Source: Salinisphaera sp049568105 (GTDB taxonomy: Bacteria > Pseudomonadota > Gammaproteobacteria > Nevskiales > Salinisphaeraceae). Taken from it: 64,000 nucleotides of DNA. A model generated the notes under the pieces. The model was not told where the DNA came from, searched no databases, and saw only the letters and a list, made by a program, of their open reading frames with translations. Location: NCBI RefSeq assembly GCF_049568105.1, contig NZ_CP145335.1:2604001-2668000 (forward strand), in the 5' to 3' direction. The translations under genes were made by a program, and so were the position numbers. Below are positions 24,456 to 32,747 of this stretch, piece after piece. Numbering within the stretch: position 1 is the stretch's first letter; each line of letters starts with the position of its first letter.

Positions 24456-27400
24456 ATGAAACGTATTTTAATCAATGCCACCCAGCCGGAAGAGCTGCGC
24501 GTGGCCATCGTCGATGGACAGAAACTACATGACCTCGACATAGAGGTTGGTAGCCGCGAACAACGCAAAGCCAACGTTTACAAAGGGCGCGTCACCCGCG
24601 TTGAACCGAGTCTAGAGGCGGCCTTCATCGATTACGGCGGCAACCGACACGGGTTCCTGCCGCTCAAGGAAGTTGCCAAGTCCTATTACGCCAACACCAA
24701 AGGCGACGACTCGGGCAAAGATAACGGCAAGCCGACGCTCTCCGAAGGCCAGGAAGTTATCGTCCAGGTCGAAAAAGAAGAGCGCGGCAACAAAGGCGCC
24801 GCCCTGACCACGTACATCAGCCTGGCCGGGCGTTATCTCGTGCTCATGCCGAATAATCCCAAGGCCGGCGGCGTATCGCGACGCATCGAGGGCGAAGAGC
24901 GTAACGAACTACGCGAAGCGCTCAATCAGGTCGAAGTGCCCAGCGGTATGGGCGTAATCGTACGCACCGCCGGGGTCGGCCGCTGCGCTGAAGAACTGCA
25001 GTGGGATCTCGATTATCTCGCCCATGTATGGCAGGCAATCAACGAGGCGGCGGCCGAGCGCAAAGCGCCGTTCCTGGTCTATCAGGAATCCAACGTCATC
25101 ATTCGGGCACTGCGCGATTATCTGCGCGACGATATCGGCGAAGTGCTGATCGACCAGCCGGATGTATACGAAACCGGCCGCGAGTTCATGCAGCAGGTCA
25201 TGCCGAACTCGCTGCACAAGCTCAAGCAGTACACCGACGACACCCCTCTGTTCTCGCGCTTCCAGGTGGAATCGCAGATCGAGTCGGCCTTCGAACGCGA
25301 AGTCACCCTGCCTTCCGGCGGCTCGGTGGTGATCGATCATACCGAAGCCATGACCTCGGTCGATATCAACTCGGCGCGTGCGACCAAGGGCGCCAGCATC
25401 GAGGAAACGGCGTTCAACACCAACGTCGAGGCCGCCGAAGAGATCGCCCGCCAGCTGCGTATTCGCGACCTGGGCGGCTTGGTGGTGATCGACTTCATCG
25501 ATATGGACAACGCCAAGAACCAGCGCGAGGTCGAAAACCGCCTCAAGCAGGCGGCCAAGGCCGATCGCGCACGGGTTCAGATCGGGCGTATATCGCGTTT
25601 CGGACTGCTAGAGATGTCGCGTCAGCGGCTCAAACCCTCGCTGTCGGAATACTCCAGCCATGTCTGCCCGCGCTGCCTGGGCCGCGGCTCGATCCGCAGC
25701 GTCGAGTCGCTGTCGCTATCGATTCTACGTCTGCTCGAAGAAGAAGCGATGAAACCCGGCACCGGGCGCGTGATCGTCCAGTTGCCGATTCCAGTCGCCA
25801 GCTTCCTGCTCAATGAAAAACGCAGCGATCTGGCCGACGTGGAAACCCGGGCCAAGACTCGAATCACGCTGGTACCGAACAACGACCTCGAAACCCCGCA
25901 CTACGAAATCAAGCGTGTACGCGGCGACCAACTCGAAGAAGAAGACAACAACGCTGCCAGCTACAAAATCGATACCGAAGTCGATATCGAAAAACCTGCC
26001 GAGCCCGACCGGCAAACGACTAGCCGCAACGATCGCGAGGAGCCGGCCGTCAAACGCGTAGCGCGCTCGGACGCGCCGGTGATCGATCGCGGCCAGAACG
26101 ACGGTCAGGAACAACACGCCCAATCTTCTGACCCGGCCATGACACCGTGGCAGCAGCTCTGGGATGCGCTGCGACGTATCTTCAGCGGCGAGGCCGAGTT
26201 CGGTTTCGGCAGTACCGGACCGGCCAGTCGCGAGGCAACCCAGCAGAAAACCGCCGACGACCAACAGCGCAGCGCTAAAAGCAACGGTCAGAGCAAGACG
26301 GATTCCAGCGATAGCCGCAGCGCCCAAAACAAGGACGACGGCGATCGCAGCCCGACGAGCAGTGACGGCAAATCCAGTGGCGGCAGTAACGGACGCAGCG
26401 GCCGCAATCGGCGCCGCGGTGGTCGTAACCGCAATCGTAGTCGCAGCGAAGACAGCGACTATGCCGAGACCAGCGCCAACAATCGCGCCAAGGCCGAGGC
26501 TCGCCTGAGCGCGAAGACGTCTTCGGACGACAGCAGCAACGACAAATCGTCCGACAGCGACAACAGTTCCAAGAAAAACGACGGCGGCTCGAAAAACCAG
26601 CGCAAGACGAAGGCCTCGAAAGGCGACGACTCGAAAGCCAAAAAGCACGATCGTCAGCCAACCGCCGAAGCCGATAACACAGGCGACGACAACAAGGCCA
26701 AAGACAGCGACGAAGCAAAAGCGGCCACTAACAAGGCCAAGGACGCCGAAACCAAGGACCAGGCTGCAACCGCGACCGAAGGCGCCGGTAACAGCCACAC
26801 GCCAGCCGCCGAGGGCGACGATACCGAAGAACCCAAGCGCAATCGTCGGCGGCGCCGCGGCGGGCGCGGTCGGCGTGGCGGGCGTCGACGCAATAACGCC
26901 GACAACGAAGCCCAGACGGAAGATCAGACCGGCTCCGAAGATGCCGAACAGCAGTCGACGACTGCCGCGTTAGAGGAGTCGGCCAATAGCGAGTCGGATC
27001 ATACGCCGAAGTCCGAGCCACAGCCGGCTGATGCCGCAACGGCAGCCGAGAGCGACGACGACCAGGCCCCGACGCCGAAGTCCGCCGAAGCCGAAGCTCA
27101 AGCAAACGACGATTCGGACGGCAACAGCAGCGATCAGAGCAGTCAGCGCAAGCTGCCGGATATCGAAGACAAACCCTGGTCGGCAGTGACCGCCAGCGAC
27201 AACGCACGCAGCGCTTCCGAAAAAGCGAACCGGGGCCAGCCCGAAAAGCCAGCCATTGCCAGCGACGCCGAAGATCGCGATACCGGCCAAGCCGCCGCGG
27301 CGGACAGTACGGCCAAGAGCAACGACTCGCAGGCTGCGGATACCGCCGACAAGACCGAGGCGGCCGAGCAGTCGAAGACTAAGTCGAAGCGTCGTGCATC

Positions 27401-28430
27401 GGGGCAATCCGGCCAATCGAGCGCATCGAAAAAGACCAAGGCCAAGTCCCCCTCCGCTGATGACAACGCGTCTACGCCGGCTGCAGCCGAGGCCACGGGT
27501 GATCAAGACTCGTCAGCCCAGGATCAGGCAGAAGCCGATTCGACCGCGCAGCCCACGACTGTTGGCCCGAATCAGTCGGCTTCGACCGATCACGAGCCAG
27601 CTGACACCTCGGCCGAATCCAAGGCACCGGCCGAGACGACAGCCAAGAGCGAAGAGCCAGAAACCGGCGACCGGTCGTCTATCGAGGACAAGCCCTCACA
27701 AAAGGCATCGGACGCTGGAACGGCCGACGGCGATGAATCCGCCGACACGCCGGCAGCCGCAACGAGCAAGCCGCGCAAGACCAAGCCGCGGCGCTCGCGC
27801 TCCAAGAGCTCGAAAGCCAAGACAGAGGCGGCCGAGAACGCGACCCGCGACGACGCCAGCCCAACCCCGGCCGAACCCGCAGAAGCGGCCGAGTCGACCC
27901 CAGCTGAAGTAGCCGCGCCATCGGCATCGGCCCCGACCGAAGACGCGCCGAAAGCGCCGGCCGAAGGCAACGATACATCGGTGGCCGAACCGACGCCTGC
28001 TACCGAAGCCGAAGCCGAAGCCGGCGACGATAAGCAGCTGCAACAGGTCGAAACGAGTGCCCCGGCAAACCACCAGTCGGATAGCGACGACCAGGCCGTC
28101 GATCAGGGTGCTGAGGATCCATCGGATGATCACGCTGAGCAGACGGCCCAGGCCGAGCCGGCTGCGCCGGTCGCCAAGGCCCAGCCACGGGCCGAGGCCT
28201 CGAGCGTGGTCGAATCAACTGATTCCGACGCCTCTCAGCTGATCCAGGTCGAGACCACCACCGGCAGCAGTGATGAAAGCCGCGCCAGCGGCAACGGCCA
28301 AGCCAAAGCGTCGGAGCCGGCTGCTGATACCGAGGACGACAGCGGCACCGCGGCCGAAACCGATGCGGCCGAGCACAAGCAACCAAAGGCCGACGATGAT
28401 TCGGCCGGAAGCGAGCGCTCCGGCAGCTGA
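24456..28430 (+). CDS. rne: Ribonuclease E
   Basis: A 1324-residue endoribonuclease, the core of the RNA degradosome. The catalytic half is collinear with E. coli: S1 domain about 36-119, catalytic D303 and D346 with N305, and the zinc-link C404PRC407. From about residue 495 the tail is disordered and rich in Asp, Glu, Ser, Ala and Lys. Two Arg-rich RNA-binding patches lie near 648-668 and 794-815. The tail of about 830 residues is much longer than the 530 of E. coli. I recognise no enolase- or PNPase-binding microdomain. Two tandem terminators follow. Confidence 0.97.
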   Translation: MKRILINATQPEELRVAIVDGQKLHDLDIEVGSREQRKANVYKGRVTRVEPSLEAAFIDYGGNRHGFLPLKEVAKSYYANTKGDDSGKDNGKPTLSEGQEVIVQVEKEERGNKGAALTTYISLAGRYLVLMPNNPKAGGVSRRIEGEERNELREALNQVEVPSGMGVIVRTAGVGRCAEELQWDLDYLAHVWQAINEAAAERKAPFLVYQESNVIIRALRDYLRDDIGEVLIDQPDVYETGREFMQQVMPNSLHKLKQYTDDTPLFSRFQVESQIESAFEREVTLPSGGSVVIDHTEAMTSVDINSARATKGASIEETAFNTNVEAAEEIARQLRIRDLGGLVVIDFIDMDNAKNQREVENRLKQAAKADRARVQIGRISRFGLLEMSRQRLKPSLSEYSSHVCPRCLGRGSIRSVESLSLSILRLLEEEAMKPGTGRVIVQLPIPVASFLLNEKRSDLADVETRAKTRITLVPNNDLETPHYEIKRVRGDQLEEEDNNAASYKIDTEVDIEKPAEPDRQTTSRNDREEPAVKRVARSDAPVIDRGQNDGQEQHAQSSDPAMTPWQQLWDALRRIFSGEAEFGFGSTGPASREATQQKTADDQQRSAKSNGQSKTDSSDSRSAQNKDDGDRSPTSSDGKSSGGSNGRSGRNRRRGGRNRNRSRSEDSDYAETSANNRAKAEARLSAKTSSDDSSNDKSSDSDNSSKKNDGGSKNQRKTKASKGDDSKAKKHDRQPTAEADNTGDDNKAKDSDEAKAATNKAKDAETKDQAATATEGAGNSHTPAAEGDDTEEPKRNRRRRRGGRGRRGGRRRNNADNEAQTEDQTGSEDAEQQSTTAALEESANSESDHTPKSEPQPADAATAAESDDDQAPTPKSAEAEAQANDDSDGNSSDQSSQRKLPDIEDKPWSAVTASDNARSASEKANRGQPEKPAIASDAEDRDTGQAAAADSTAKSNDSQAADTADKTEAAEQSKTKSKRRASGQSGQSSASKKTKAKSPSADDNASTPAAAEATGDQDSSAQDQAEADSTAQPTTVGPNQSASTDHEPADTSAESKAPAETTAKSEEPETGDRSSIEDKPSQKASDAGTADGDESADTPAAATSKPRKTKPRRSRSKSSKAKTEAAENATRDDASPTPAEPAEAAESTPAEVAAPSASAPTEDAPKAPAEGNDTSVAEPTPATEAEAEAGDDKQLQQVETSAPANHQSDSDDQAVDQGAEDPSDDHAEQTAQAEPAAPVAKAQPRAEASSVVESTDSDASQLIQVETTTGSSDESRASGNGQAKASEPAADTEDDSGTAAETDAAEHKQPKADDDSAGSERSGS

Positions 28431-28436
28431 GTATTG

Positions 28437-28467
28437 CCCGTCGCCGCGGTAGTGGCGACGGGTTTTT
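28437..28467 (+). terminator. First intrinsic terminator of rne
   Basis: Perfect 9-bp stem CCCGTCGCC/GGCGACGGG (28437-28445 with 28454-28462), 8-base loop, then T5. It starts 6 bases after the rne stop. Confidence 0.92.
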
Positions 28468-28477
28468 AATCACATCG

Positions 28478-28512
28478 AAAAGGCCGCGATGCTATACATC
28501 GCGGCCTTTTTT
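28478..28512. terminator. Second, bidirectional terminator after rne
   Basis: A 14-bp perfect stem beginning AAAAGGCCGCGATG (28478-28491 with 28497-28510) and a 5-base loop, flanked by A4 and T6. It can also stop leftward transcripts from the kdsB operon, whose last gene ends at 28601. Confidence 0.9.
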
Positions 28513-28600
28513 AGGTCCGCTCCACCAGGCGTTCTACCGCGCCCAATGCGGGCTGACGCATGCCCGGCCAGCCCCAAGCAGACCCGCCCAACAATACGGC

Positions 28601-29098
28601 TCAGGTGCTGCGGATACGGCTGCGGATCGTATCGATCAGCCCGTCGACACAGGTCTCGATCATATCGAGCACCTGTCGAAAACCATCGTCACCTCCGTAA
28701 AACGGATCGCCTACTGCCTGACCGGCATAGGCCGGGCTGAAGTCTCCAAGCATCACGATCCGCTGCGCCAACTCGGACCGCCCAGCCGCGAGTTCCTGCA
28801 AATCCTCGAAATTCCCGTGGTCCATGGCAATAACGTAATCGAAGGCCGCCAGATCGGTCGCTTTCACCTGGCGTGCTCGCATGCCGCTCAGGTCATAGCC
28901 GCGCGCCGCAGCAGCCGCCTGCGCGCGCCGGTCGGGCGATTCATCGACATGCCAGGGCCCGGTGCCGGCCGAATCGACGGCCACGCGGTCGGTTAAGGCC
29001 GCGGTACTCAGCCGCTGACGCATGATGCCCTCGGCAGTCGGCGAACGACAGATATTGCCGAGACAGACGAACAGCACCCGTATTTCCGGCTCGTTCAT
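28601..29098 (-). CDS. Low-molecular-weight protein tyrosine phosphatase
   Basis: A 165-residue phosphatase with the P-loop FVCLGNICRSP (CX5R) at the N-terminus and the general-acid loop DPFYGG near 128. Its substrate is unknown; relatives act on tyrosine kinases of polysaccharide export. The ATG overlaps the kdsB stop, so it is the last gene of the lolC-to-phosphatase block. murB, which follows it in Pseudomonas, is absent. Confidence 0.92.
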   Translation of the reverse strand: MNEPEIRVLFVCLGNICRSPTAEGIMRQRLSTAALTDRVAVDSAGTGPWHVDESPDRRAQAAAAARGYDLSGMRARQVKATDLAAFDYVIAMDHGNFEDLQELAAGRSELAQRIVMLGDFSPAYAGQAVGDPFYGGDDGFRQVLDMIETCVDGLIDTIRSRIRST

Positions 29099-29838
29099 AA
29101 CGCTAGCATCCTTTGTTCGACGGCCATCAGATCGTCGGGCGTATCCACTCCGGGGCCCGGTAACGCCACCGCCTCGACTAGGGCGATCGGCAGGCCGATG
29201 TCGAAGGCGCGCAACTGCTCCAGCGACTCGTGGCGCTCAAGGGCACTCGGCGGCGTCGCCGCAAACCGGCGCAGCGCCGCGACCCGATAGGCATAGATAC
29301 CCAGATGACGGCGGGCCAGCATCTTAAATTGTTGGTTGCCACTGTCTCGATGATACGGAATCGGCGCACGGCTGAAATACAAGGCCCGGCTGGCTGCGGC
29401 CACGACCTTGACCACGTTCGGGTCGACGAATTCGTCGCGCTCGATTATCGGCGTGGCCGCAGTAGCGATACCGGCCTGCGGATCGGCCAGCAATGCCTCG
29501 CCGACCTGATCGATCAGCGCCGGCGGCATCATCGGCTCATCGGCCTGCACATTGACCACGATCGCCTCGTCCGCCCAGCCCGAACCGGCTACGACCTCGG
29601 CAATCCGATCGCTGCCACAGCTATGCTCGGCCGCGGTCATCGCTACCGTGGCGCCGGCGCGCCGTGCGACGTCGGCGACCTCGTCGGAATCGGTGGCCAC
29701 GATCACCGACTGTGCCGCACTAGCCTGGGCGGCCCGGCAGACGTGTTCGATCATCGGCCGCCCCGCGATCGGCCGCAGCACCTTGCCCGGCAGCCGGGTA
29801 CTGGCCAGCCGCGCCGGAATAATGACGTGAAAACTCAT
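29095..29838 (-). CDS. kdsB: CMP-KDO synthetase
   Basis: A 247-residue cytidylyltransferase activating KDO for lipid A-core assembly. The N-terminus FHVIIPARLASTRLPGK is the nucleotide-binding signature; VNVQADEP binds the metal and RRHLGIYAYR is also conserved. The ATG at 29838 overlaps the lpxK stop (ATGA), and the stop overlaps the phosphatase start. Confidence 0.96.
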   Translation of the reverse strand: MSFHVIIPARLASTRLPGKVLRPIAGRPMIEHVCRAAQASAAQSVIVATDSDEVADVARRAGATVAMTAAEHSCGSDRIAEVVAGSGWADEAIVVNVQADEPMMPPALIDQVGEALLADPQAGIATAATPIIERDEFVDPNVVKVVAAASRALYFSRAPIPYHRDSGNQQFKMLARRHLGIYAYRVAALRRFAATPPSALERHESLEQLRAFDIGLPIALVEAVALPGPGVDTPDDLMAVEQRMLAL

Positions 29839-30848
29839 TCGGCTCCTTGTTCTTGCGCGCGCGTTCCGGACCGAGCCAGGCGCGCGAGTAGCGCATCGAT
29901 GCGCGCCGCACAGCCAGATGACAATCTCGTCTCGACCGGCACCATCCATAGATCGTCGCGATCGAAGCCGCCGCATTTCACGGCGTCTTTTTCGGTCATT
30001 AACACCGGGCCGGCCGATTCGAAGGCCAGATCCTCGGCGCGATAGCGATGATGATCGGCCATGGCATGCTCGATGACGGTCAGACCGGCGGCGCGCAGCA
30101 TATCGAAAAATCGAGCCGGCTCGCCGATACCGGCTACCGCATGCACCGGCGCGCCAGCGAACTCGGCAAGCGGGCGCCGTTGATCATCGTCTAAGTTAAC
30201 CGCCTGGCCTGGCGCCAGCCAGAAGTCGGCATTTTGCCCATGTACACAGCATAAATCGGCCCGTTCGCTGCGCTGTGCCGGCTCGCGCAGCGGCCCGGCC
30301 GGCAACAACCAGCCATTGCCGTTGCCGCGCCGGGCATCGGCCACGACGATCTCGGCATCGCGCACCAGACGATAATGCTGCAGTCCGTCGTCGGCGACGA
30401 TCAGATCGACATCGCCGCGCTCGACCAGCGCCCGAGCGGCGGCCACCCGGTCGGGAGCAACCACCACGGGCACACCGGTACGCCGTGCGATCAATACCGG
30501 CTCGTCGCCCGCAGCCTCGGCCGAAGTCTGGCCGTTAACCGCCAGCGGATAACGTTCTGCCTGGCCGCCATAGCCGCGCGAAACAACGCCGACGCGCAGC
30601 CCGTGCTGCTGGGCCCGCTCGATCACGGCTAGCGTCAGCGGCGTCTTGCCGCTACCGCCTACGGTGACGTTGCCGACCACCAGCACCGGAGGCGATACCC
30701 GATAGGAACGCAACCAGCCGCGCTCGTACGCCACTCGGCGTAGCGCCACCACGCCGCCGAACAACACGGCCAGCGGCACCAGCGGCCAGAGCGGCTGTCG
30801 GCCGTACCAGCGGCGCTGGATCGACTTCGACAGCGCGCCTGCGATCAC
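29835..30848 (-). CDS. lpxK: Tetraacyldisaccharide 4'-kinase
   Basis: A 337-residue inner-membrane-associated P-loop kinase that phosphorylates the lipid A disaccharide at 4'. An N-terminal hydrophobic anchor (PLVPLAVLFGGVVAL) is followed by VGNVTVGGSGKTP (Walker A) and VADDGLQHYRL. It is coupled to msbA upstream and kdsB downstream by ATGA overlaps. The small ycaR gene often found before kdsB is missing. Confidence 0.96.
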   Translation of the reverse strand: MIAGALSKSIQRRWYGRQPLWPLVPLAVLFGGVVALRRVAYERGWLRSYRVSPPVLVVGNVTVGGSGKTPLTLAVIERAQQHGLRVGVVSRGYGGQAERYPLAVNGQTSAEAAGDEPVLIARRTGVPVVVAPDRVAAARALVERGDVDLIVADDGLQHYRLVRDAEIVVADARRGNGNGWLLPAGPLREPAQRSERADLCCVHGQNADFWLAPGQAVNLDDDQRRPLAEFAGAPVHAVAGIGEPARFFDMLRAAGLTVIEHAMADHHRYRAEDLAFESAGPVLMTEKDAVKCGGFDRDDLWMVPVETRLSSGCAARIDALLARLARSGTRAQEQGAE

Positions 30849-32587
30849 GCCTTGTCCGGCTGCGCGAACTGAATATCGTGCAGGCTGCGATAATGCCCGC
30901 CGTGTGCCATCAGCTGGGCATGGGTGCCCTGTTCGACCAGCGCGCCGTCGTGCATGACCACGATATGATCGGCATCCTGAATGGTCGACAGACGATGCGC
31001 GATCACCAAGGTGGTGCGATCGCGCATCAGATTCTCCAGGCCTTTCTGGATCGCTTTTTCGGACTCGGTATCGAGCGCCGAGGTGGCCTCGTCGAGAATC
31101 AGGATCGGCGCATCCTTGAGCAGCGCCCTTGCGATCGCCACCCGCTGGCGCTGACCACCCGAGAGCATGATGCCGTTCTGGCCGACCTTGGTGTCGTAGC
31201 CTTCCGGCAGTGCTTCGATGAAATCCGCGGCATAGGCCCGGCGCGCGGCGTCCTCGACCGCCGCTCGATCGGCGCCGCCCAGCGCGCCGTAGGCGATATT
31301 GCCGGCGATCGTATCGTTGAACAGCACCACGTTCTGATCCACCAAGCTGATCTGGCGGCGCAGATCCTCCAGGCGGTAATCGGTGACATTCACGTCGTCC
31401 AGGGCAATCCGACCAGAATTGATCTCGTAGAATCGCGGCAGCAGCGACAACAACGTGGACTTGCCACTGCCCGAGCGGCCGACGAAAGCCACAGTCTGGC
31501 CGGGCTCGACCTGGAAGCTGATATCGCGCAGCACGTTATGGTCGGCCCCGGGATAGTGGAACCAGACGTGCGCGACCGCGATCCGGCCGCTGGCGCGCGC
31601 CAGGGCTTGCGTGCCCTGGTCCGGCTCTCCCGGCTGGTCGATCAGCTCGAAGATCGCACCGGCTGCCGCCATACCGGCCTGGATCGTGGAGTTGACGTTG
31701 GTCAGCCGTTTGATCGGGCCCATCATGCCCATCATCGCGCCGAAAAAGGTCGCTAGATCGCCGGGCGTCATCACCCCGCCGCCGGTATCGCGCACCGCGA
31801 CTGAGACCACGAAAGCGATCGCGATCGCGGCAATGAACTGGATCGCCGGCACGCTGGCCGCACTGGTGGTCGCTTTGCGCATGGCGAATCGACGATTGCG
31901 GGCATTGACCCGATCGAACGCCTTGCGCTCATGGGCCTCGCCGCCGAACACCTTGACCACCCGCTGGCCGGTGAGCACTTCCTCGCTGATATGGGTCAGA
32001 TCGCCCATCGACTGCTGGATGGTCGCGCTATATCGCCGAAAGCGCTTCGAGACATGGCTGACGATCAGCGCGATCACTGGCCCGACCAGCAGTGTGATCA
32101 ATGCCAGCGACCAGTTGACCCAGAACATCAGCAGCGTGAACCCGACGATCCGCAGCGTGTCCTGGATCATGATCGTGATCGCACTGGTGGCCGCGCCCGA
32201 AATCTGGCTGGTGTAGTAGGTCAGCATGGCCGTGGTACGGCCGGTGGTGTTGTGGTCGAAAAAACTCGCCGGCAGGCGCAGGAACTTGTCGAACACGTCC
32301 GAGCGCACATGATAGATCACGCGGTTCGAAACCCAGGCCATGGCATAGCTGGAGGCGAATCCGGCCAGGCCGCGGCCAATGAACAACCCCAGCATAAAGA
32401 TCGGGATCCACTGGATCATCCAGGGATCGCGATTCACGATACTGCCGTCCAGCAGCGGCTTGAGGATATAGATCAGGGCGGTATCCGCCCCGGCATAGAA
32501 CGCCATGGCCAGACCGGCGACCCCTAGCCAGTGCTTATAGCGCCAGGTATAGCGCAGCAACCGAGGATAGATTTCCCCGATCGCCAT
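30845..32587 (-). CDS. msbA: Lipid A export ATP-binding/permease protein MsbA
   Basis: A 580-residue ABC half-transporter that flips lipid A-core across the inner membrane as a homodimer. Six membrane segments span about 20-320. The nucleotide-binding domain has GRSGSGKSTLL, the Q loop VDQNVVLF, LSGGQRQRVAIARAL and LILDEATSALD. The start is uncertain: ATG at 32587 has a poor ribosome site, while a TTG at 32614 is preceded by GGGAG with 8 bases spacing and would give 589 residues. It is adjacent to lpxK in the classical msbA-lpxK pair. Confidence 0.95.
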   Translation of the reverse strand: MAIGEIYPRLLRYTWRYKHWLGVAGLAMAFYAGADTALIYILKPLLDGSIVNRDPWMIQWIPIFMLGLFIGRGLAGFASSYAMAWVSNRVIYHVRSDVFDKFLRLPASFFDHNTTGRTTAMLTYYTSQISGAATSAITIMIQDTLRIVGFTLLMFWVNWSLALITLLVGPVIALIVSHVSKRFRRYSATIQQSMGDLTHISEEVLTGQRVVKVFGGEAHERKAFDRVNARNRRFAMRKATTSAASVPAIQFIAAIAIAFVVSVAVRDTGGGVMTPGDLATFFGAMMGMMGPIKRLTNVNSTIQAGMAAAGAIFELIDQPGEPDQGTQALARASGRIAVAHVWFHYPGADHNVLRDISFQVEPGQTVAFVGRSGSGKSTLLSLLPRFYEINSGRIALDDVNVTDYRLEDLRRQISLVDQNVVLFNDTIAGNIAYGALGGADRAAVEDAARRAYAADFIEALPEGYDTKVGQNGIMLSGGQRQRVAIARALLKDAPILILDEATSALDTESEKAIQKGLENLMRDRTTLVIAHRLSTIQDADHIVVMHDGALVEQGTHAQLMAHGGHYRSLHDIQFAQPDKA

Positions 32588-32747
32588 ATCGGTATGGATC
32601 TTCTTGCGCGCCAACTGGAATGCTCCCTGTGGCCGGCGCTTGCCTGGGCCGGCTGGATCGGGCGAACGGCGCCTGCTCGCCGCCCGCCATGTCCGCTGCA
32701 CAGCGCCTGCCGTGCACGCGCATGATAATCATGCAGTCGACACGGGG

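Noticed and set aside
24305..24532. Short rightward frame in the rne leader whose start looks like a signal peptide
   Set aside because: It overlaps the rne start in another frame, has no Shine-Dalgarno, and its sequence after residue 20 is not protein-like.
25725..26798. Long leftward open frame opposite the rne tail, rich in Val, Leu and Gly
   Set aside because: It mirrors the low-complexity acidic codons of rne and has no family signature or ribosome site.
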